A stretch of 39,353 nucleotides of DNA. Source: Desulfobacteraceae bacterium. GTDB lineage: Bacteria; Desulfobacterota; Desulfobacteria; Desulfobacterales; UBA2174. The stretch lies in contig DQXI01000009.1 of assembly GCA_011042305.1 (NCBI GenBank), positions 1 through 39,353 of the forward strand. The letters are read 5' to 3'. How positions within the stretch are numbered: position 1 is the first letter of the stretch; each line of letters starts with the position of its first letter. Position numbers and translations under genes: made by a program. This document shows positions 19,552 through 28,291 of this stretch, piece after piece. The notes under the pieces were generated by a model. It was not told the DNA's origin and searched no databases. It saw nothing but the letters and a program-made list of their open reading frames with translations.

Positions 19552-19782
19552 ATGGCCTACCACCACCAAATCGATGCTGAACGCTGCAAGGGCTGCGGTC
19601 TCTGTGTGGCCGTGTGTCCCAAGAAGGTGCTCGAGATAGCTACCGCCGTCAACACCCGGGGGTATTTCCCGGCCTACCAGGCCCGGCCTGAAGATTGCGT
19701 GTTTTGTGCCATTTGCGCCACCATGTGCCCGGATGTGGCCATCACCATCACCGAGGTCGAAGAAATCCGGGCGGCGGGCTGA
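19552..19782 (+). CDS. korD: 2-oxoacid:ferredoxin oxidoreductase, ferredoxin-like (delta) subunit
   Basis: 76-residue protein with two [4Fe-4S] motifs: CKGCGLCVAVCP at about 12-23 and CVFCAICATMCP at about 49-60. It passes electrons from the TPP site to free ferredoxin. ATG 19552 follows AAGGAG. First of four subunit genes (order delta, alpha, beta, gamma), 12 bases before the alpha subunit. A free-standing polyferredoxin is excluded by the operon. Confidence 0.9.
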   Translation: MAYHHQIDAERCKGCGLCVAVCPKKVLEIATAVNTRGYFPAYQARPEDCVFCAICATMCPDVAITITEVEEIRAAG

Positions 19783-19794
19783 AGCGGAGGAGAC

Positions 19795-20874
19795 ATGGGC
19801 AAGATTCTGATGAAGGGCAACGAGGCCATCGGCGAGGCGGCGATTCGCGCCGGTTGCCTCAACTATTTCGCCTACCCCATCACCCCCCAGAGCGAGGTGG
19901 CCGAGTACCTGGCCAAACGCATGCCGGAGGTGGGCGGCGTCTTTCTGCAGGGAGAAAGCGAGGTGGCCGTCGGCTACATGCTCTTCGGGGCCGCCGGGGC
20001 CGGGGAACGGGTGTTTACCACCTCGTCCAGCCCGGGCATCAGCCTGATGAGCGAGGCGATCAGTTACATCGCCGCCGCCCAGTTGCCGGTGGTGTTCGTC
20101 AACATCATCCGCGGCGGCCCGGGCCTGGGGGGGATTCTGCCCAGCCAGGGCGACTACTTCCAGGCCACCAAGGGCGGTGGTCACGGCGACTACCGCCTGC
20201 TGGTGCTGGCCCCGGCCAGCGTCCAGGAGACCGCCGAGATGGTGATGATGGCCTTTCCCCTGGCGGAAAAGTACCGCAACCCGGTGATGATCCTCGGCGA
20301 CGGGCTCATCGGCCAGATGATGGAGCCGGTGGAATTTCCCGACCACCTGCGCACCGCCCCCAGCGACAAGAACGCCTGGGCCTCCAACGGGATGGCCACC
20401 CGGGGCAGCCGGCAGCGCAACCTGGTCAAGTCGCTCTTTCTCGACCCGGAGGCCCTCAACAACCAGAACCTGCTGCTCAAGAGCAAGTACGACCGGATGC
20501 GGCGCGAGGAGGTGCGCTACGAGACCTACAACCTCGACGGCGACTACCGGGTGCTCATTGTCAGCTACGGAACGATGAGCCGGGTATGCCGCACGGCGGT
20601 AGACAACCTCAAGGCCGCCGGGGTGGAGGTGGGGCTGCTGCGGCCCCAGACCCTCTTCCCCTTCCCGCTGGAAGCGGTGCGGGAGGCCGCCGGCCGGCCC
20701 GCCTGCCAGGCGGTGATCAGCATCGAGATGAGTATGGGGCAAATGGTCGAAGACGTGGAGCGGGCCGTTTGCGGGATTCGCCCGGTGCACTGGTACGGCA
20801 AGTGCGGCGGCGATGTGCCCACCCCTGAAGAGGTGATGGACGTGGTCCGCGGTCTGATGGCCGGCGGCCGCTGA
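19795..20874 (+). CDS. korA: 2-oxoacid:ferredoxin oxidoreductase, alpha subunit (VorB/KorA type)
   Basis: 359-residue subunit carrying the pyrimidine-binding (domain I) and transketolase C-terminal-like (domain II) parts of a CoA-dependent, oxidative 2-oxoacid decarboxylase. Recognisable: KGNEAIGEAAIRAGC at the N-terminus, YFAYPITPQSEVAEYL (the YPITP motif), GESEVAVGYMLFGAAGAG, TTSSSPGISLMSEAISY, and in the C-terminal domain VLIVSYGTMSR. The sequence resembles proteins annotated VorB (branched-chain 2-oxoacids), but substrate (2-oxoglutarate, 2-oxoisovalerate or other) cannot be decided by eye. Ribosome site GGAGG precedes ATG 19795. Confidence 0.88.
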   Translation: MGKILMKGNEAIGEAAIRAGCLNYFAYPITPQSEVAEYLAKRMPEVGGVFLQGESEVAVGYMLFGAAGAGERVFTTSSSPGISLMSEAISYIAAAQLPVVFVNIIRGGPGLGGILPSQGDYFQATKGGGHGDYRLLVLAPASVQETAEMVMMAFPLAEKYRNPVMILGDGLIGQMMEPVEFPDHLRTAPSDKNAWASNGMATRGSRQRNLVKSLFLDPEALNNQNLLLKSKYDRMRREEVRYETYNLDGDYRVLIVSYGTMSRVCRTAVDNLKAAGVEVGLLRPQTLFPFPLEAVREAAGRPACQAVISIEMSMGQMVEDVERAVCGIRPVHWYGKCGGDVPTPEEVMDVVRGLMAGGR

Positions 20875-20912
20875 ACGGGCGCGCCAGGCGTCCGGCAAGG
20901 AGTCGACAACCT

Positions 20913-21650
20913 ATGGGCAAGACATTTAGCAAACCCCGGTCCCTGACCGACCAGCCCACTCACTACTGCCCCGGGTGCACCCACGGGGTGATTCATCGGT
21001 TGGTGGCCGAGACGATCGACGAACTGGACATCATGGAGCGCACTGTCGGCATTGCGCCGGTGGGCTGTGCCGTGCTGGCCTACAACTATTTCAACTGCGA
21101 TTTCCAGGAGGCGGCCCACGGACGGGCGCCGGCCATGGCCACCGGCATCAAGCGGGTGCGGCCGGACCTGGTGGTGTTCACCTACCAGGGCGACGGGGAC
21201 CTGGCCAGCATCGGCATGGGCGAAATCGTGCACGCGGCCAACCGCGGGGAAAAGTTTACCGTGATCTTCGTCAACAACGCTGTTTATGGCATGACCGGCG
21301 GCCAGATGGCGCCGACGACCATGCCGGGGCAGCGCACCACCACGTCTCCCCGTGGGCGCAACGTGGAAGAGGTGGGCATGCCCATCAAGGTGGCCGAACT
21401 GCTGGCCGCCTTGGAGACGCCGGCCTACATCACGCGCCAGACAGTGATCGACCCCAAGGGGATCCGCAAGGCCAAAAAGGCGATCCGCAAGGCCTTCGAA
21501 TACCAGCTCGCCGGCCGCTGCTTTTCCCTGGTGGAGGTGGTGAGCACCTGCCCCACCAACTGGGGGATGACCCCGGTGGAAGCGGTGGCCTGGGCGCGGG
21601 AGACCCTGCTGCCTTACTACCAACTCGGTGAATTCAAGGTTCCGGAATGA
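20913..21650 (+). CDS. korB: 2-oxoacid:ferredoxin oxidoreductase, beta (TPP-binding) subunit
   Basis: 245-residue TPP-binding subunit. Visible are HYCPGCTHGVIHRL near residue 18, a cysteine-containing TPP-site loop (IAPVGCAVLAY), HGRAPAMATGIK, the TPP motif GDGDLASIG...N (about 91-120; metal-binding GDGD and NNAVYGMTGGQMAPTT) and VEVVSTCPTNWGM. It works with the alpha, gamma and delta subunits to make acyl-CoA and reduced ferredoxin. Starts at ATG 20913 with AAGGAG ten bases upstream; 38 bases after korA and just before korC. Confidence 0.9.
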   Translation: MGKTFSKPRSLTDQPTHYCPGCTHGVIHRLVAETIDELDIMERTVGIAPVGCAVLAYNYFNCDFQEAAHGRAPAMATGIKRVRPDLVVFTYQGDGDLASIGMGEIVHAANRGEKFTVIFVNNAVYGMTGGQMAPTTMPGQRTTTSPRGRNVEEVGMPIKVAELLAALETPAYITRQTVIDPKGIRKAKKAIRKAFEYQLAGRCFSLVEVVSTCPTNWGMTPVEAVAWARETLLPYYQLGEFKVPE

Positions 21651-21682
21651 CGGGCCTGGGGCCCGCGGCAAAGGACGCATTC

Positions 21683-22219
<537 letters not shown>

Positions 22220-22235
22220 TCCGAAGGATCCTGCC

Positions 22236-22916
22236 ATGATCCCGCAGACCCGGCCGCCGCTCTTGGTGACCATCGACGGCCCGGCCGGGGCCGGCAAGAC
22301 CACCGTCAGCCGGCTTTTGGCCCAGCGGCTCGGCTACCGCTACGTGGATACCGGCGCCCTTTACCGGGCAGTCGCCCTGGCCGCCATGGCCCAGTCGGTG
22401 CCCCCGGACGATGATGAGGGCCTGGAACGGCTCTGCCGGAGGAGCCGGGTGGAAATGACCGCCACGGCTCGGGGATTGCGGTTGATCCTTGATGGGGCGG
22501 ATGTCACCGACCGGCTGCGCAGCCGGGAAGTGACCCGCATGGCATCGGCCGTCTCGGCCCGTTTGCCGGTGCGCCGATTCCTGCTGACGCTGCAACGGGC
22601 CCTGGGACGGGGCGGCGGAGCGGTCTTCGAAGGCCGCGACATGGGGACAGTGGTTTTCCCGGAGGCGGATGTGAAGTTTTTTCTCGATGCCGCCGTGGAG
22701 GAGCGGGCCCGGCGGCGCCACGCCGAACTGGCCGAGGCGGACCGACCGCCGCTGGCCACGGTGGTCGAGGAGATCCGGCGCCGGGATCACGACGACAGCG
22801 CCAGGCAGTTGGCCCCCTTGAAGCCGGCCCCGGACGCCGTGCGCATCGATGCCACCGACTTGTCGCCCCGGGAGGTCGTGGAGCGGATGCTGGCCCACAT
22901 CGAGGCCTTGCCTTGA
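22236..22916 (+). CDS. cmk: Cytidylate kinase
   Basis: Phosphorylates CMP/dCMP for nucleotide recycling. The 226-residue product has Walker A GPAGAGKTT near residue 16, YVDTGALYRAVAL (substrate site), EGRDMGTVVFPEADVKFFLDA (the RDxGTVVFP motif) and RRHAEL followed by RRDHDDSARQLAPLKPA, all Cmk landmarks. AAGGAT precedes ATG 22236. cmk directly before rpsA is a widely conserved pairing. It lies in the same direction as kor and 16 bases downstream, so it may be read from the kor promoter too. Confidence 0.94.
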   Translation: MIPQTRPPLLVTIDGPAGAGKTTVSRLLAQRLGYRYVDTGALYRAVALAAMAQSVPPDDDEGLERLCRRSRVEMTATARGLRLILDGADVTDRLRSREVTRMASAVSARLPVRRFLLTLQRALGRGGGAVFEGRDMGTVVFPEADVKFFLDAAVEERARRRHAELAEADRPPLATVVEEIRRRDHDDSARQLAPLKPAPDAVRIDATDLSPREVVERMLAHIEALP

Positions 22917-22949
22917 GCGCAACGGCTCGCCGACGTGGGAAATTTATCA

Positions 22950-22978
22950 TTGTTTTTTAACCTGGGCTTTGGTATGGA
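22950..22978 (+). promoter_or_regulatory. Candidate promoter upstream of rpsA
   Basis: TTGTTT (22950-22955), 17 bases, TATGGA (22973-22978) preceded by TGG, an extended -10-like element. It would give a leader of about 60 bases for rpsA, in the 131-base cmk-rpsA gap. No S1 autoregulatory structure could be resolved by eye. Confidence 0.35.
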
Positions 22979-23047
22979 TCGCGGTTGTAGTAAAGGGCGG
23001 TGCATGACGGCACCCGTCAAAATTCGGCGTAGGGGGAGCTTCTGTTA

Positions 23048-24847
23048 ATGGAAAACACTCAATCAATGGATTCGGAAGACATCAAGAAAAACGAAAACGA
23101 AGACATCGGCGATGCGATGCCGGGTGAACCGGTGCCGGCCGAAGGCGAAACCATGGAGAATCTCATGGAGATGTACGAAGAGAGCTTCAAGCGTTTCGCC
23201 GAGGGCGAGGTGGTCAACGGACGCATCATCTCGGTGGACAAGGATCATGTGCTGGTGGATATCGGCTACAAGAGCGAGGGACAGATCCGGATCCACGAGT
23301 TCAGGGACGAAAACGGGGAAATCAAGGCCGAGGTGGGCGACACCGTCGAAGTGATGGTCGAATGGTGGGACGACGAGAACGAGGTGGTGGTCCTTTCCAA
23401 GGAAAAGGCCGAAAAGGTCAAGGTCTGGGAGGAGATCAAGGAGACCTACGACAATGACGGCACCATCAGCGGCACCATCACCTCGCGGGTCAAGGGCGGC
23501 TTCTCGGTGGATATCGGTGTCCAGGCCTTTTTGCCCGGTAGCCAGGCGGACCTGAGACCGATCCGCAACCTGGACGAGATGGTGGGCCAGAGCTTTGATT
23601 TCAAGATCCTCAAGTACAACCGCAAGCGCAGCAACATCGTGCTCTCCCGGCGCGTGATCCTCGAGGCTGAGCGTGAAGCCAAGCGCAGCGCCACCCTCGC
23701 CTCGATCTACGAGGGCAAGGTGGTCGACGGCGTGGTCAAGAACATCACCGAATACGGCGTCTTCGTCGATCTTGGCGGCGTGGACGGGCTGCTGCACATC
23801 ACCGACATCTCCTGGGGCCGGGTCAAGCATCCCTCGGATCTGTTCGCCATCGGCGACGAGATTCAGGTCAAGATCCTCAACCTCGACCTGGAGAGGGAGC
23901 GCGTTTCCCTGGGTATGAAGCAGCTCACGCCGGATCCGTGGACCACGGCGGCGGAAAAGTACCCCGTGGGCTCGCGGGTCACCGGGCGGGTGGTCAGCCT
24001 GACGGACTACGGGGCTTTCGTGGAGCTGGAGGAGGGCATCGAGGGGCTGATCCACGTCTCGGAGATGAGCTGGACACGCAAGATCCGGCATCCTTCCAAG
24101 GTGGTGGCCGTGGGCGACGAGGTGGAGGCGGTGGTCCTGGATATCAAGCCGGATGCCCGGCGCATCTCCCTCGGCATGAAGCAGGCCAAGCCCAACCCCT
24201 GGGACGTGATCAGCGAGAAATACCCGGTGGGCACCACCATCGAGGGGCGCATCAAGAACATCACCGATTTCGGCCTGTTCATCGGCATCGACGAGGGCAT
24301 CGACGGCCTGGTGCACATCAGCGATCTCTCCTGGACCAAGCGCATCAAGCACCCGGGCGACCTGTACAAGAAAGGCGACCTAGTGCAGGCGGTGGTCCTG
24401 GACATCGACAAGAAGTCCGAGCGCTTCTCCCTGGGTATCAAGCAGCTCCAGTCCGACCCGTGGGAAACGGTCAACGAACGCTACGAGGTGGGCAAGGAGA
24501 TCACCGGTACCGTCACCAACCTCACCGATTTCGGCGTCTTCGTTGAGCTGGAGGAGGGCATCGAGGGGCTGGTGCACGTGTCGGAAATCAGCAAGGAGAA
24601 GATCAAGACCCCGGTGGGGATGTTCAACGTTGGAGACCTGATCACCGCCCGGGTGATGAACATCAACAGCGAGGAGCGGCGCATCGGCCTGTCCATCAAG
24701 CGGCTGGACATGCCCGATGACCAGGCCCTGCTCAGCGAGTATGTCAGCAGCATGCGTCAGCCCACCTCTGCCTTTGGTGAGATCCTGCGGGAGAACCTCC
24801 AGGAGAAGCTCAACAGCCAGAACAACGGACAAGACCAAGAGACTTGA
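23048..24847 (+). CDS. rpsA: 30S ribosomal protein S1
   Basis: RNA-binding ribosomal protein that recruits mRNA to the 30S subunit. The 599-residue chain begins with a long acidic N-terminal segment (about 1-50, a 30S-anchoring region), then six S1 domains at about 52-120, 137-202, 222-292, 308-378, 394-466 and 481-552. The four C-terminal ones show the repeated YGxFVxLxxGxxGLxHxSxxSW pattern. This is the full six-domain Gram-negative form (E. coli 557). Start ATG 23048 has GGGGAG ten bases upstream. A very stable hairpin follows the gene. Confidence 0.97.
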   Translation: MENTQSMDSEDIKKNENEDIGDAMPGEPVPAEGETMENLMEMYEESFKRFAEGEVVNGRIISVDKDHVLVDIGYKSEGQIRIHEFRDENGEIKAEVGDTVEVMVEWWDDENEVVVLSKEKAEKVKVWEEIKETYDNDGTISGTITSRVKGGFSVDIGVQAFLPGSQADLRPIRNLDEMVGQSFDFKILKYNRKRSNIVLSRRVILEAEREAKRSATLASIYEGKVVDGVVKNITEYGVFVDLGGVDGLLHITDISWGRVKHPSDLFAIGDEIQVKILNLDLERERVSLGMKQLTPDPWTTAAEKYPVGSRVTGRVVSLTDYGAFVELEEGIEGLIHVSEMSWTRKIRHPSKVVAVGDEVEAVVLDIKPDARRISLGMKQAKPNPWDVISEKYPVGTTIEGRIKNITDFGLFIGIDEGIDGLVHISDLSWTKRIKHPGDLYKKGDLVQAVVLDIDKKSERFSLGIKQLQSDPWETVNERYEVGKEITGTVTNLTDFGVFVELEEGIEGLVHVSEISKEKIKTPVGMFNVGDLITARVMNINSEERRIGLSIKRLDMPDDQALLSEYVSSMRQPTSAFGEILRENLQEKLNSQNNGQDQET

Positions 24848-24894
24848 TTCCTTTGCGGCCCGCCCGGGCGGCATTTTTCCTGCGCCTTGTTGTG

Positions 24895-24933
24895 ACGACC
24901 GGCGCCGGGCTCTGGCAGCCCGGCGCCGGTCGT
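24895..24933 (+). terminator. Strong hairpin after rpsA, likely terminator or 3' stabiliser
   Basis: A perfect 17-bp stem (24895-24911 with 24917-24933) closed by a five-base CTGGC loop, GC-rich, followed by TGTATCTGTATCTG rather than a clean T-run. A weaker GC hairpin at 24858-24871 is followed by ATTTTT. Either could end rpsA transcription; the long one may also partly read through into sppA, whose start is 86 bases further on. Confidence 0.6.
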
Positions 24934-25019
24934 TGTATCTGTATCTGAAACCACCCGACGCCCATTTCTGAACCGCCGGCCATTAGCGCCGCCGGGGCGG
25001 TCGGCTCCCGGAGCAAGCC

Positions 25020-25919
25020 ATGTTCTCCCGTCGCCATCCCTTCCTGTTTTTCATCCTGGTGCTGGCCGGCCTCGGCACTTTTTCCACCCTCTTTGTCAGC
25101 GCGATGGTGGCATACACGGTCCACCGCAGCGGCCTGGGCAAGGCGGACAGCGACCTGCCCCGGGTGGGGATCGTCGAGGTGTCCGGGGTCCTCTCTGACG
25201 CCAAGGACGTTTTGGCGGATCTGAAAAAGATGCGCGAGGACGAATCCATTGAGGCCATCGTGTTGCGCGTCGATTCGCCCGGCGGCGCCGTAGCGCCATC
25301 GCAGGAGGTGTATCGGGCGGTGCAGCAAACCACCGAAACCAAAAAAATCGTCGCCTCTCTGGGTGCCGTGGCCGCTTCCGGTGGCTATTACGCCGTTGCG
25401 GCCAGCGACGGGATCGTGGCCAGCCCCGGCACCATCACCGGCAGCATCGGGGTGATCATGGGGTTTACCAATTTTCGCGAGCTGCTGGAGAAGATCGGAT
25501 TGACGCCGGTGGTGATCAAGAGCGGAGAGTTCAAGGACCTGGGGTCTCCGGTGCGTGAGATGCAGCCAGCGGAGCGGGAGGTGCTGCAGCGGCTCAGCGA
25601 CCAGATCCATCACCAGTTCATCCGTGACATCGCCGAGGGACGCGCCATGGACCTGTCCCGGGTGGAAGCCCTGGCCGACGGTCGCATCTATACCGGGGAA
25701 GAAGCCCGGGCGCTGGGACTGGTGGATCGGCTGGGCAACCTGGAGGACGCGGCGGCCTGGGCCGGTGAGCTGGCCGGGGTGCAGGGGCCGGTGGAAATGG
25801 TCTACGCCCGCGAAAAACGTTTGTCGCTCATCAAGACGATCATGGAGAGCCGGTGGGGCGAGATCTTCGGCCTCCTGTTCCGGGGGCGGCCGGCGGCCTT
25901 GATGGACGGGGCCTACTAG
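25020..25919 (+). CDS. sppA: Signal peptide peptidase SppA (short, bacillus-like form)
   Basis: Membrane-anchored serine protease that degrades signal-peptide remnants. The 299-residue product has one N-terminal membrane helix (about 8-32) and a single protease domain, so it is the short SppA form, not the 67-kDa E. coli type. The catalytic Ser is Ser120 (AVAASGGYY) and the general-base Lys is Lys172 (SGEFKDLGSP); their spacing of 52 equals that of B. subtilis Ser147/Lys199. DSPGGAV and TGSIGVIMG are the other S49 signatures. GGAGC precedes ATG 25020. It ends 24 bases before convergent yciO, with no terminator. Confidence 0.93.
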   Translation: MFSRRHPFLFFILVLAGLGTFSTLFVSAMVAYTVHRSGLGKADSDLPRVGIVEVSGVLSDAKDVLADLKKMREDESIEAIVLRVDSPGGAVAPSQEVYRAVQQTTETKKIVASLGAVAASGGYYAVAASDGIVASPGTITGSIGVIMGFTNFRELLEKIGLTPVVIKSGEFKDLGSPVREMQPAEREVLQRLSDQIHHQFIRDIAEGRAMDLSRVEALADGRIYTGEEARALGLVDRLGNLEDAAAWAGELAGVQGPVEMVYAREKRLSLIKTIMESRWGEIFGLLFRGRPAALMDGAY

Positions 25920-25943
25920 TCATTGGCCATTGGAAGCGCCGGG

Positions 25944-26549
25944 CTAGAGACTGCTGACGTCGCCGAGGCCTTCGCGCACGATTTCCGGTCGATCGTCGAT
26001 GAGGGAGATGACGCTGGAGGGGCGGCCGGGGACCGTCCCGCCGTCGATCACCAGGTCGATGCGGTTGCCGAAGTAGTCGTGCAGCAGGGAGGGGTCCTCG
26101 AAGATGTTGCCGTCGGGATCCTTGGCGCTGGTGGAGATGATGGGGTTGCCCAGGGTTTTGACCAGGGCGATGCAGATGGCGTGGTCCGGCACCCGGATGC
26201 CGGCGGTGCGGCGCTTGGTGAGCATGATCCGGGGAACGAGCTTGGAGCCTTCAAGGATGAAGGTGTACGGGCCGGGCAGCAGGCGTCGCATCGTCTTGTA
26301 GGCGTAGTTTGACACCTTGGCGTAGTTGCTGATGTGCTTCAGGTCGCTGCAGATGAAACTGAAGGGTTTCTTCTTGTCGCGTTGGCGCAGTTGATAGATC
26401 TTCTCAATGGCCCGCTTGTTGAAGATGTCACAGCCGATGCCGTAGTGGGTATCGGTGGGGTAAGCGATGACGCCGCCCTGCCGGAGCACATCCACGGCCA
26501 TGGCCACCAGCCGTTGGGGCGGATTTTGCGCGTTCATCTGGATCAACAT
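25944..26549 (-). CDS. yciO: YciO-type YrdC/Sua5-domain protein
   Basis: 202-residue YrdC-domain protein that resembles E. coli YciO along its whole length (NPPQRLVAMAVDVLRQGGVIAYPTDTHYGIGCDI; RRLLPGPYTFIL; RTAGIRVPDH; LVIDGGTVPGRPSSVISL; VREGLGDV). The family binds ATP, bicarbonate and threonine, and TsaC/Sua5 members make threonylcarbamoyl-AMP for tRNA t6A. In the position of the TsaC Ser-Ala-Asn element this protein has STSAK, as in the YciO branch, whose own activity is weak and role debated. Thus it may not be the cell's t6A enzyme. I start at ATG 26547-26549 with GAGGA upstream. Single gene, divergent from guaB. Confidence 0.85.
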   Translation of the reverse strand: MLIQMNAQNPPQRLVAMAVDVLRQGGVIAYPTDTHYGIGCDIFNKRAIEKIYQLRQRDKKKPFSFICSDLKHISNYAKVSNYAYKTMRRLLPGPYTFILEGSKLVPRIMLTKRRTAGIRVPDHAICIALVKTLGNPIISTSAKDPDGNIFEDPSLLHDYFGNRIDLVIDGGTVPGRPSSVISLIDDRPEIVREGLGDVSSL

Positions 26550-26620
26550 CTTGGTTTTCCTCGCACGGACGGCTCGGCGCCGCAGCAAAACGTGGTGATT
26601 CAATAGCGCATTTGTTCCCC

Positions 26621-26658
26621 GCTGGCAAGGCGCCCCGGCGCCGGGGCGCCTTGCCGGC
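26621..26658. repeat. Long GC-rich palindrome in the yciO-guaB divergent gap
   Basis: Bases 26624-26655 form a perfect 32-base palindrome (left arm GGCAAGGCGCCCCGGC); a T.G pair and two more pairs extend it to 38 bases. It contains three GGCGCC units. No T-run follows on either strand. It lies just upstream of the guaB promoter candidate (its -35 starts at 26673), so an operator-like or DNA-structure role is possible, as is a dispersed repeat. Confidence 0.75.
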
Positions 26659-26672
26659 AGGCGTCTTATGGA

Positions 26673-26701
26673 TTGCCATTGCGCCGGTCATCTGGTATGC
26701 G
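26673..26701 (+). promoter_or_regulatory. Candidate sigma-70 promoter for guaB
   Basis: TTGCCA (26673-26678, five of six), 17-base spacer, TATGCG (26696-26701, three of six). Transcription would start about 26708, giving a leader of nearly 80 bases containing a small GCCGGC hairpin but no recognisable riboswitch. Confidence 0.4.
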
Positions 26702-26784
26702 AGGGCAACCGCCGGCACGGCCGCCGGCTTTCGGCATTGTCCTGAAAAAAATCCTATCTCATTGAATTTCGGAGGAAATTATCT

Positions 26785-28248
26785 ATGGTGACCCTGCCCC
26801 CCGAGGAGGCTTATTCCTTTGACGACGTACTGCTGGTGCCCTGTTATTCAGACGTCCTGCCCAAGGACGTGGACACCCGTACCCGGCTGACCCGCAACAT
26901 CAGTCTCAACATTCCCATCGTCAGCGCCGCCATGGATACGGTTACCGAGGCGCGCACTGCCATCAGCATGGCGCGCGAAGGGGGATTGGGATTCATTCAT
27001 CGCAACATGGACATTGCCGGCCAGGCGCTCGAAGTCAGCAAGGTGAAGAAGAGTGAAAGCGGAATGATCATCGATCCGGTGACCATCCATCCCGATCAGC
27101 CGATCCACGAGGTGCTCAAGCTGATGGAAGAATACCGCATCAGCGGTGTGCCGGTGATCCGGGACGAGCAGCTGGTGGGCATCGTCACCAACCGCGATCT
27201 GCGTTTCGAGACGGCCCTGGACAAACCGGTGGCCGAGGTGATGACCAAGGAGAACCTCGTGACGGTGTCCGAGGGGATTGACCTTGAGGAGTCCAAGCGC
27301 CTCCTGCACCAGCACCGCATCGAGAAGCTGTTGGTGGTGGACAAGGCCGGACGCCTCACCGGCATGATCACCATCAAGGACATCGAGAAGATCAAGAAAT
27401 ACCCCAACGCGTGCAAGGATCGCCTCGGTCGGCTGCGGGCGGGCGCCGCCGTGGGGGTGGGGCCGGACATGCTCGAGCGCACCGAAGCCCTGTTGGGCGC
27501 CGGGGCTGACGTCATCTGCATCGACACTTCCCACGGCCACACCCACAACGTGATCCAGGCCGTCCGAACCCTCAAGGCGACCTTTGCCGACATCGAACTG
27601 ATCGCCGGCAACGTGGCTACCGTCAAGGGGGCCGAAGACCTCATCGCCGCCGGCGTCGACGGGGTGAAGGTCGGCATCGGCCCCGGTTCCATCTGTACCA
27701 CGCGCATCGTGGCCGGGGTGGGGATTCCCCAGGTTACGGCCATCATGAACTGCCGTTCGGTATCGGCCAAGACCGGCGTGCCCATCATCGCCGACGGCGG
27801 GATCAAGTATTCGGGCGATTTGACCAAGGCCATCGGTGCCGGAGCCCACGCGGTGATGATCGGCGGTTTGCTGGCCGGCACGGAGGAGAGCCCCGGGGAG
27901 CTGATTCTCTTCCAGGGGCGCACCTACAAAGTCTACCGTGGCATGGGGTCCTTGGAAGCGATGCGCCAGGGGAGCAAGGACCGCTACTACCAGGGAGAAA
28001 ACGAGGCCCCGGACAAGCTCGTGCCCGAGGGGATAGTCGGTCGGGTGCCCTACCGGGGGCCTGTTTCCGAAACGATCCTTCAACTGGTGGGCGGGCTGAA
28101 GGCCGGCATGGGCTACGTGGGTTGCCGGAACATCGAAGAGCTGCGTGAAAAGGCCCGTTTTCGCAAGATCTCGGCCGCCGGCATGCGCGAAAGCCATGTG
28201 CACGACGTGATCATCACCAAGGAGGCCCCCAACTACCGTATCGAGTAA
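26785..28248 (+). CDS. guaB: Inosine-5'-monophosphate dehydrogenase
   Basis: Oxidises IMP to XMP, the committed step of GMP synthesis. The 487-residue product has the TIM-barrel core ([37 protein letters not shown]), two CBS domains inserted at about residues 94-207 and the catalytic loop [13 protein letters not shown] with Cys304. Flap residues [10 protein letters not shown] and [11 protein letters not shown] are present. ATG 26785 follows GGAGGAAA. It lies 43 bases before dnaE. No gene for GuaA is in the window. Length and motifs are all normal. Confidence 0.97.
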   Translation: MVTLPPEEAYSFDDVLLVPCYSDVLPKDVDTRTRLTRNISLNIPIVSAAMDTVTEARTAISMAREGGLGFIHRNMDIAGQALEVSKVKKSESGMIIDPVTIHPDQPIHEVLKLMEEYRISGVPVIRDEQLVGIVTNRDLRFETALDKPVAEVMTKENLVTVSEGIDLEESKRLLHQHRIEKLLVVDKAGRLTGMITIKDIEKIKKYPNACKDRLGRLRAGAAVGVGPDMLERTEALLGAGADVICIDTSHGHTHNVIQAVRTLKATFADIELIAGNVATVKGAEDLIAAGVDGVKVGIGPGSICTTRIVAGVGIPQVTAIMNCRSVSAKTGVPIIADGGIKYSGDLTKAIGAGAHAVMIGGLLAGTEESPGELILFQGRTYKVYRGMGSLEAMRQGSKDRYYQGENEAPDKLVPEGIVGRVPYRGPVSETILQLVGGLKAGMGYVGCRNIEELREKARFRKISAAGMRESHVHDVIITKEAPNYRIE

Positions 28249-28291
28249 GCGCCGTCGAATCTGCCTTTCATTCCTGATATTCCGATGTAAA

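Noticed and set aside
23063-24352. 429-codon open frame on the minus strand inside rpsA
   Set aside because: Antisense shadow; periodic pattern simply mirrors the six S1 repeats.
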